Shown here: positions 56,137 to 64,000 of the stretch, in pieces
How positions within the stretch are numbered: the first letter of the stretch is position 1
How the letters are laid out: each line of letters opens with the position of its first letter
NCBI GenBank assembly: GCA_003313425.1
Contig: NHZP01000004.1
Location: forward strand, 1,798,001-1,862,000
Source of the DNA: Pseudopyrenochaeta lycopersici
Lineage: Eukaryota; Ascomycota; Dothideomycetes; Pleosporales; Pseudopyrenochaetaceae
Reading direction: 5' to 3'
DNA length: 64,000 nucleotides
Program-made: the position numbers and the translations under genes
The notes under the pieces: model-generated
The model's input: the letters and a program-made list of their open reading frames with translations, nothing else
The model's database searches: none
Told to the model about the DNA's origin: nothing

Positions 56137-57168
56137 ATGGATCCACAGACCGACCTTCCCGACCTCGTAGAAGACCTTGAAGTAAACATCGATGAGCTCT
56201 CCGATGCCCTTCAACCATTACTATCCGCGCCTCTCCACACCACTGCATCCTCTTTACCCCTCCTCGACAAAGCAAAACTCTACGTTCTCGCCGCTTACGC
56301 CATCGAATCATTGCTTTTCAGCACATTACAAGCCTCCGAGGTCAATGCGAAAGAACATGCAATCTTCAAAGAACTCGCACGGTTAAAGGGATATTTTGGC
56401 AAGGTGAAGGAGGTCGAAGAGAGAGGCCAGCAGCCGAAGCAAAGACTTGACGTAGGGGCGGCGCAAAGATTCATCAAGCACGGGCTGGCAGGGAATGACA
56501 AGTACGACCTCGAGCGGGCTGAGCGCATAGCCAAGGAGAAGGCGCGCGCGGCAATAAAGGCAAGGCAGATTAACAAGAAGTTCGATGAAGAGGGAAAAGA
56601 GAAAACGGAGGTCTCGACACCAAAGAAGAGGGTTGTGGAGGAGGTTGTTGCTGGAGAGGAAGGCGAGGAGGCACTTGGAGGGCTGGAAGAGGATGTTGTA
56701 GCCACATCGACAGAACCAGCGACTAAGAAAGCGCGTGTATCAGCAGAAGACCTGATGGAAGTTGACTCCGCACCCTCACCCACGAGTCAAACCTCCCCAA
56801 CAAGCAAGAAGGACAGGAAGAAACGTGGAAAGAAGGCCAAGTCCAGTGCAGAAAACACAGACGCCGAAGAGCAGGAACAAGTAGAGGGCGAGACATCCAA
56901 TGTCATAGAAGACGCAGATGCCTCGACACCAGCGCCCAAGAAGAAGGACAGAAAGAAGAGGACCACAAAGAAGTCAAGACAGTCACCCGAGAACTCCAGC
57001 GCTGAAGACACACAAGCACCGCCAGCACCAGCACCAGAACAAAACACACGACCAAGACGGACACCAAAAACAAGGAGTGAGACATCCACCGCTCTTCCCG
57101 ATGGGTCTGTCGCGGAAAAACCAAAGAGCACCAGGGGTAGGGGAAGAGGGCGAGGCAGGGGTAAGTGA
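56137..57168 (+). CDS. LRP1: Exosome cofactor Lrp1/Rrp47 (C1D family)
   Basis: A single exon, 343 aa. Residues 7-100 form the Sas10/C1D domain: DLVEDLEVNIDELSDALQPL, DKAKLYVLAAYAIESLLFST, then KEHAIFKELARLKGYFGKVK and VGAAQRFIKHGLAG, the helical bundle that binds the N-terminus of Rrp6. The remainder is disordered, with alternating acidic stretches and Lys-rich blocks (KKDRKKRGKKAKS, KKKDRKKRTTKKSR) and a C-terminal RGRGRGRGRGK, likely RNA-binding and nuclear-targeting. Rrp47 stabilises Rrp6 in the nuclear exosome for snoRNA and rRNA 3'-end processing. The tail is longer than in yeast (184 aa). Confidence 0.9.
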   Translation: MDPQTDLPDLVEDLEVNIDELSDALQPLLSAPLHTTASSLPLLDKAKLYVLAAYAIESLLFSTLQASEVNAKEHAIFKELARLKGYFGKVKEVEERGQQPKQRLDVGAAQRFIKHGLAGNDKYDLERAERIAKEKARAAIKARQINKKFDEEGKEKTEVSTPKKRVVEEVVAGEEGEEALGGLEEDVVATSTEPATKKARVSAEDLMEVDSAPSPTSQTSPTSKKDRKKRGKKAKSSAENTDAEEQEQVEGETSNVIEDADASTPAPKKKDRKKRTTKKSRQSPENSSAEDTQAPPAPAPEQNTRPRRTPKTRSETSTALPDGSVAEKPKSTRGRGRGRGRGK

Positions 57169-58029
57169 GCGGAATCACAGGAAGCTGAGAGGACACGAAC
57201 GTGGTATCCCCTGTGAGAACACAGGATGACGTTTAGCCTGGCACGATTGAAGGGCCAAAGTGGCTCGACAACACGGTCTAAACCTATGAAGGGGGTTAGA
57301 GATTTGAAAGCGTATATTTGTGAACAGGGCTGCGCAGACAGCTTTGGCTGACGAGGGGACGACATAGAGAACGCTTCAGGATACCCTTTCGCTCTACTAT
57401 TTACACGTTAGAGCAGCAAGATGTAGATCGGTGCAATGAGAGATTAATGGCAAAGATTGCTAGCTGGCTCATTGTGCAAAGTACTTTCAGGCTAAGCTTT
57501 ATCAAGTTTGAAAATAAATACATAATAATAACTCAGCACGAGCATCCAAAGTGCTTCCAAAAACAGCACAATCACTACAAACTCATGACACATCATCCAG
57601 AGTGTTCATTCTCATGCTGCTAGCATTGCACACTCATCTCTCTCATTCCTACTAAACATATAATGAAAACGATAGATATAATACATTACATACAAAGCTT
57701 GCGCGACCCTCTGTGCTATGATAAAAAGAAAAGGAAACGCCATTCGCTTCGCTTCCCGTCACACGTTTACTCCTGGTATCTGCCAACAAGGTATGACAAG
57801 CATGTGTGAGATATGTAGAACCCCCTTTTGCGCGCCATCTAAAAATAATGCATAGAGTATGATGGAATAATGGTAATATCGCCAGACAAACAAACTAGCC
57901 ACCCGGTCCATCCAGATACTAGAGTGAGGCTGATGATATGGAAATAATGTGAAAGTGGCGGTATCCAGCTGCTCTTTCGTTGTGCACTTCCCAAAGTGCA
58001 CCTTGCATGTCTTCCTTTGATGTGGGAGA
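57169..58029. other. Convergent intergenic region
   Basis: About 860 bases between the 3' ends of LRP1 and SEC2, AT-rich around 57.5-57.9 kb; no gene is supported. Confidence 0.55.
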
Positions 58030-60385
58030 TTACTCAAAGGCTCCAGGAATCTTCCCCGGGATTTTCAGGCTGAGCCTGTCGTCCTTCTTTCTCGGTGGTA
58101 GCGTTGGTGGTTGCGAGGTGCTTCGCTGGCGCTGTAGTTGCGGTTTCTCAGACACTCTCCTCGTGTCCAGGGACTTTCTCAGCTCTAGTGACTTTTGTAC
58201 CTCAGCTTGGAGCTGTGCTTCGGCTTGCTCTCCGATCTTCTTCTCTTTGCCCTCCGTCAAAGCGTTAGTGACTTCTGGGACGCCCTCGGACTTTGAAAGC
58301 TCGTTGCCTTCTGAGCTCTGGGTTGGCTTCGCACCATCCTTTGGCTCTGAAGTGTCTATAGGTTCTGGGATTTTCTCAAGCTCTGGAGTTCCCTCGACTT
58401 CCCGAGTCTCGTTCCAGATGACTGTCTTGCCAATGGAAATACGCTTCGTCTTATCTTCATCCTTGCTTTGAAACGGGTCATCCTCACTCTTCCTTGGCTC
58501 TGTTTTGGTTTCGCTTGCGGATTGCCCAACCGGTACGGATATGTCTCTAGGCTCAAAAGCTTCAAGACTCTGCTGGCTTCCTTCGCTGTCCCTTCCATCT
58601 TCTTTACTTGCCCCATTCGCAAATGTCGGACTCCTGGGGCTATCTCGCAGTGGAAGAAAACTGGGTACAACACCTCCGCCGATTCTAGTCCAGAACATGC
58701 GCTCCCGCAACTTGACACTTTCTTCCCACGCTGTCTTCTTTTCATCTTCTGTCTCTGCCCTCCAGTGCCCCGCTGCTACCATTCGGAGGAAACCAATATA
58801 ATCGCAAGTAGCCCTCACCCGGCCCAGACACCAGTCGCAAAGCGGATATCTTTGCGAATCTTCCGTGTCCGAGGGCTTGAAGCGGAACTTCCTTGCATAC
58901 TGGTCACCCTTCCTGGCTTCACCGCATAGAGAGCATGGGAAAACGGGAGTTCGCCATATGGATGATGGCGCTGGATTTGGCTCAACCACGAGGGAACCAG
59001 CCGTAATGCTATTCACCACAGTTCGGCGTGCCATCCACGAGAGTCCCGGGGCTATGTCGAGACGAAGCGTGGGTTCAATGTCTTCGGCCAGGGCACGTTT
59101 ATAGAATTTTTCGTCTTTCAGATTGGGTATTCCGGTGCCGCTGACAGATTCACGGGGAGAGCTATTTCCGCCAGAAGTAGGCGATTTGACAGACGATGGC
59201 AATGAACTTGTCGAGTTGTTGGTCAGCGATCCAAGACCGAGTACGTTCAGACTGCCATAATTCCCGCTTGATACTCGACTTGAAGGCGCAGAGGAGCGAG
59301 AGTTGTTGACCTTGAGCATATCCTGGAATTCCTTGAAGGCTGTCAGATCCGAGCGTAGGACGGGATAGATAAGATGCGAGAAGTGAAGAGGGTGATCAGG
59401 GCTAATCTCATCGGTTCCTGGCGTATTCGGTGTCAGATTCACAGCTTCAAACAGCTTGCTCATCTTGTCTGCGGGTACAATGCCAGGCGTCGAAGGTGCG
59501 GTGGTTGTTCCGAGGGTGTTGCTTTCGTTATCGTCGCCAAGCGCGCTCATCTTCTCCACTACGCTTTTGAGATCCTGCAACTGCTCCTGGAGGGAATGTT
59601 GCAACACATCGGCGTCACCAAGTTGTTGCCTGAGCTGCTCACTTCGCTTTTCAGAGGCCTCTGTCTCTTTCCGTGCAGACGCAACCATGACATTGGCCTC
59701 CTCAAACAGCGCAGCTGTAAGAGCTTCAACCTCACTGTCTGTCTTCCGCTTTGCCTTCTCGGCTTCCGCTCTGCGTTTCCGCTCCTCTTGAAGATCGCTT
59801 TCTAGCTGCCTCTCCATTTTGTCGTATACGATCTTATCCACCAGCAGGCCTCTGGCAACCTTCTCTTCGTGTTCCTTCACCTGGGCCTCCAGCCGCATCA
59901 GGCGCTCCCTTGCAGCCTCCAGCTCGTGCCTGGTCTGCTGCAACGAATCATCCAGCATTGTGGAATGATTGATGGCATTGATCAGCTTGGTGCTTAGCGT
60001 TGAAACTTCCTGGCTGAAGTCTGGGTGCGAGTCTGTTGAATCGTGCCGCGAGAGAGGCGGCTGAGGTGTAGCCGCCCGCGGGTCGGGAATCGTGTTCATG
60101 CCATCGCTTTCGGACTGTGAGTGAGCGGCTCTGGCGAGCTGCGGGACGGATATGGACCGGGTGACTTCCTTGGGCATTGGAGACAGAGAGCGCAGGCGTG
60201 ATGGAGTCATTGTGCCTGTGCCATGCACCCAGGGAGCGGCACTGTGTGCTATGAATCTGCAGTGAAGATAGGTGTTAGTTGTGAATGGGCGTTGGGGGCG
60301 AGGCTGCGCATCGGTGGGTATAGCGAGAGCTAAGCCATCGCCCAGCAATGCGCCTTCCTCAAGTGACGTACGCGTACTCTGCCAT
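58030..60385 (-). CDS. SEC2: Sec2-type Rab guanine-nucleotide exchange factor
   Basis: Proposed as complement(join(58030..60256, 60372..60385)), 746 aa. The 14-nt first exon codes MAEY plus two bases of Ala, the intron has GTACGT, a CAACTAAC branch site and CACTGCAG, and the frame joins perfectly to FIAHSAAPWV. If translation instead starts at the in-frame ATG 60210 (MTPSRLRSLSPMPKE) the protein has 726 aa. The coiled-coil GEF domain runs from about residue 85 to 200 (LLVDKIVYDKMERQLESDLQ, then EVEALTAALFEEANVMVASA, the Sec2/Rabin8 signature). A later region has FPCSLCGEARKGDQ and YPLCDWCLGRVRATCDYIGF, CxxC pairs typical of filamentous Sec2. The C-terminus is disordered and ends with a PPTLPPRKK motif. 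Sec2 activates the Rab Sec4 on secretory vesicles and so drives tip growth. Confidence 0.85.
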
Positions 60386-62281
60386 GTGGTCCGGATGTAT
60401 AAATCTAGCCTCGTGCTATATCGTCCGGGACATTCCACGCTCGAGATTCTCCGGGAACGGGCGTGCGATAGAGAGTGTCTCGCGGACGAGGCGAGCGGAC
60501 AAAGGAGTGACGACAGTCGAGAGGGACCGGCGAGGTACAACAGCAACAGCAACAGCGACGAGCTTGCGAGCCAGCGTTTACTGCAACGAACACATTGAGA
60601 CCACGCGCTCAACAAAGAAGCGCAATCAGGCAGAAGAGAAACGTCGCTGGACGGGAAGCTGGGAACGATGCGGAGGGAAACAGGACGACTTCATGGAACG
60701 GGAAGGTCGTCGGTCGAACCGGGAGCCCTGGTGGTCATGTTCCGGGCGCTTGCGCTTTGATCGCCCACGAGGCCGGGCCGCGGTGACTGAGCCCCATCGT
60801 GACCAGGCTGCTGAGGCTGTCATCTGAATCTGGACGCCAAAATCAATAAATGCCGAGTCTGGATCACTGCCACGCGAAAAGGCTAAGAATACGCAGCGGC
60901 TCTAACTGTGCCCAAGGCCTTTTCCGTCGTGTGCTACAGAGTTGAAGTTTCGCATTCTCGCGGGCCCTCCCTTGCCTGCCTCTCCCGGACAATGTTTGCT
61001 TCCGCACTAGAAACAAAAACACCACTGACATCATCGTCCCTTCGTGCAACCCTGCAAATATCCAGTTAATTAACCTTTGGAGTGATACCACGTTCGGAGC
61101 TGCTGTCGAGGATTGCCGTTGCGGCTCACAAGAAATAACTTGTTCAACGTGAACACATGCCAGGTAGTGTCGTCTTCACATGTCTGAAATGTGCTTTTCG
61201 AAGCTGCATTCTATTATGAACCACACACGGACACGAAAAGAGGGGGGGTTTCAGGACCTTGACAGCTGTAACGCTCCACATCAAGCATCAGCCATTCCCC
61301 CCCATCCTTGAAGCGAGCGAACTCGGAGCATGGACGTACCACTCCGCAAGTCAAACTCCATGGGTCCCTCGACTCAGCAACCTCATCACCATAGTGATGT
61401 TGCTCTGTCATATTGGCGCCCTTATCAACAGCAATCAGTAATACAGCACGCAATAATAGGAGCAGTAACACCGAGGGAAACAGGTCATGCAAAAATGTAT
61501 CGACTAAAAGAAAAGAAACTCCCCAGTTAGTGTCGTCACACGGGCAAAGTAGAAAATACCATGGACCAGCACGCACGTTTGGAAGCATACGCATGATCCG
61601 TTTCAACCGCTGACTGTAAAACGAACTTTCCATAGCTTACATCCCCCATCTGAAAAAGGTTTGCTTGTTGAACGCGACAAAGGAAAAGAAAGACAGACAT
61701 TAAGGGATGTAAGCCTCCCCCCGGGTTGGCATACAAGGCGGTCCGCAAAACCAAACCATCCTGCAAGACCAAATCCGGAACAAGACATATCTAGGCTACC
61801 GTCAAGTTCCCGCTTTGCGCAAACCCAGAGCAACATCGACATCGTCTCAAACAGTCAGAGGATGCAACAACCGTGATTCGTAGCCCAATCGTTATTCATG
61901 GCTTCTTTTCCTTCTTTTCGACGCCCGGATAACATGTTCAAACTTGAAACTAGATGCCTCTTGTTTCGCCGGCGAGTACGAGAAGCAAAGCCATGTACAT
62001 CGCGTCGTCATTGTGGCGCCAGAACATGCCTAATGGCCGCTATTATGGCACAATGAGTCGCGCGACGTTATTCGAATAACAAAGACGAGGAACGGGTCCA
62101 TGTATGACTGTCGAAGAGTACCTGGGTGATCGAAAAGGTGGTAAACGAGATCGAATAAGACGTAGGTCGGGTTCGGCGACGGAACTCGGGGAGGGCTTAG
62201 CGATATGCCATCGTCTAACGACGCCCAAACCTGCTGCACAGAAGTTCGTATTGATTCTAAATGGGTATAGCGGTGACTACT
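60386..62281. other. Region between SEC2 and GLC7
   Basis: About 1.9 kb. The left end is the SEC2 leader and promoter, with a short CAACAG triplicate near 60538-60555. The right end is the GLC7 3' region. No gene is supported between. Confidence 0.5.
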
Positions 62282-63450
62282 TTAGGTTTTCTTCGCGCGG
62301 GAGGACGCAGGTCTGCCACCGCCAAGGCTGGGAACGTACTTTTGTTTCTTTTCTGCAGGTTTCAAGATCTGTCAGGGGGTCGTTAGCATGTGCTCACATG
62401 TCTGGGACTTTTGGCATGCGTACCTGGAAGGAGCATAGTAGACTCTCATCAACACTCATCATCGCGCCTGCATTGTCGAATTCACCGCAGTAATTCGGTG
62501 CGCTGAATAGTGTGACGAGTTGGCGCTTGGAGAAAAACTCGTAACCATCTTCCACGACCTGGTGGGCTCGGCAGATGAGGTCCATGTCGTGCTTCTGTAG
62601 GAAGCGAGAAACCACATCGGGACCAAATGTGAAACTCACACCTCTATCGTTCTCGCTCCAGCCAGTGATATCTTTATCTGGGTCGGACCAGAGAAGATCG
62701 CAAAGAAGACCGCAGTCCGGAATCTGTATGTGTCAGCCTTTGCGCTAGAGTAATCAAGCAAGTCAGATATGAGCCAAGGCCCAATCATGCTACTCACATC
62801 CGTGGGCCGCATCACACGCCTGATTTGTTCCATGGAGTTTAGATCTGGGCTGAGACCACCGTGCATGGTGAAGATCTTCTCGTCAATAATGGCAGCAATT
62901 GGCAAGCAATTGAAACAGTCGGTGAAAGTTTTCCACAGCTTAATGTTATATCTTCGCTTGCACTCATCATAAAACCCGTAGATGCGGTTGATGGAGGCGC
63001 ACTCGTGGTTGCCACGTAGGACAAAGAAGTTCTCCGGGTACTTGATCTTATATGCGAGCAGGAGGCAGATGGTCTCGAGTGACTGTTTGCCACGATCGAC
63101 GTAGTCGCCTAGGAAGAGGTAGTTGGCCTCTGGTGGGAAGCCGCCATACTCGAAAAGTCGGAGCAGATCGTAATACTGGCCGTGGATGTCACCGCAAATC
63201 TTGAAAAATGTCAGTCAAAAGCGTCTGCAGATGGAGCGATGCGTTTTGAAACCCTTTGATGGTGTGTACTAACCTTTATAGGTGCCTCAAGTTCGAGCAG
63301 AATGGGCTGTGAGATGAAGATCTCGCGCGCCTTGGTGCATAGGAAGCGGATCTCAGTTTCTAGCAGCTGGACCTGCTTGCCGGGCCTGCTGCCGCGGACC
63401 TCGAGCAGTCTGTCTATGATAGAGTCTAGATCCACCTCGTTTTCTGCCAT
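62282..63450 (-). CDS. GLC7: Protein phosphatase 1 catalytic subunit
   Basis: Four exons, complement(join(62282..62368, 62424..62723, 62798..63199, 63274..63450)), give 321 aa. The start is [20 protein letters not shown]. Metal-site motifs are GDIHGQ (62-67), GDYVDRG (90-96) and RGNHE (121-125), followed by [37 protein letters not shown] and the substrate-groove/microcystin-loop region [20 protein letters not shown]. The C-terminus is [20 protein letters not shown] then SSRAKKT. PP1 is the main Ser/Thr phosphatase for glycogen metabolism, mitotic exit and kinetochore control, directed by regulatory subunits. Length and motifs equal those of yeast Glc7. All junctions are phase 0. Confidence 0.97.
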
Positions 63451-64000
63451 AGCTGTGGCTTGCTACCGGCGCGGCTGTCTGTGATAGTAGGAGCAAGGGA
63501 GAACCTCGCGCGGGTGAAGGAGTTACGGGTGGAGCTGTGAGTCCTCTTCCCTGCATGACCATGTCAATAAAGTTCGTTTCAACATGGTTGGGCAGCTTTT
63601 GCGTCACCCAACGGGGCCACGGCGCAGGCAGGAGCGTGCGGAGGACATGGGGCGCCGGCAGGGCAGGTAAAGCGCCGCCCTCGCAAGGAAAAAGAGCCAA
63701 ACGTACCTCTAATCTCAATGAGTTGGCCGGAGCGGATCGCAGATGATGAAGGGCGCTTGGAGAGTGGGGAATGGCTCGAAGCCCCTCAGAGGTGCCTGGC
63801 GGCAGAGCTGGGATCACGCGACGGTAGGGGCGACTGCAAGTTGTGCTCGTCAATTGTGCACGTCGGTCTGAGTATACCTGTGGGGGCGGCGCGGTGGGCA
63901 GTTGAGTCGCGCGAGGGGGAGCGGGGCGCTGAGGCGTTGTTGTGGCCGGAGCCTGTCGAGTGGGATGCTGGGAGTGACTTCACCGCCTGGTCTGGCGGGG
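63451..64000. promoter_or_regulatory. GLC7 leader and promoter, window end
   Basis: GC-rich 550 bases upstream of the GLC7 ATG. Overlapping frames on both strands look composition-driven, and no second gene is supported before the window ends. Confidence 0.5.

Overview
The window reads as nuclear DNA of a filamentous ascomycete (Pezizomycotina, most likely Dothideomycetes). I infer this from short GT-AG introns of about 47-130 nt with CTRAY-type branch points, from a HET-domain gene and an F-box gene of the kind expanded in that class, and from fungal versions of SNX3, NUC-1, SPC19, SEC2 and ATP18. The exon joins given here were worked out by eye from reading frame, splice signals and recognised family sequence. 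No alignment or RNA evidence was available.

Left part (1-16.1 kb). This is an accessory-looking stretch followed by housekeeping genes. It holds the 3' end of a HET gene (+), an MFS drug/polyamine-type transporter (-), SNX3 (+), an F-box gene broken by one base (+), a sodium:solute symporter with a 433-nt intron (+), the phosducin-like PLP2 (+), about 3.3 kb without a recognisable gene, and a YAP-type bZIP factor (-). The bZIP gene has an upstream ORF overlapping its start.

Middle (16.1-39 kb). About 5.3 kb shows no supported gene. Then come a NUC-1/PHO4-type bHLH regulator (-), the heterotrimeric G-protein gamma subunit (-) opposite eIF3a (+), a 2EXR/F-box-like gene (+), casein kinase I HRR25 (-), and a tight group of ATP18 (-), SPC19 (+) and ATP16 (+).

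Right part (39-64 kb). A 9.3-kb open frame encodes a very large, mostly disordered protein and is interrupted by a single in-frame TAG at 46015. After it come a CPD photolyase (-), a secreted alkaline phosphatase (+), a ketopantoate-reductase-family enzyme (-), the exosome cofactor LRP1/Rrp47 (+), the Rab exchange factor SEC2 (-) and the PP1 catalytic subunit GLC7 (-).

Functional links. NUC-1 and the alkaline phosphatase are plausible regulator and target of phosphate starvation. ATP16 and ATP18 are both ATP-synthase subunits. HRR25, GLC7, SPC19, SEC2, SNX3 and the G-gamma subunit are core growth, division and traffic genes that happen to be linked. Several small multi-exon genes (ATP18, G-gamma, SNX3) cannot be found as single long ORFs. 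Three introns (eIF3a, SPC19, alkaline phosphatase) are multiples of three and lack stops, so an ORF-only annotation would wrongly translate them.
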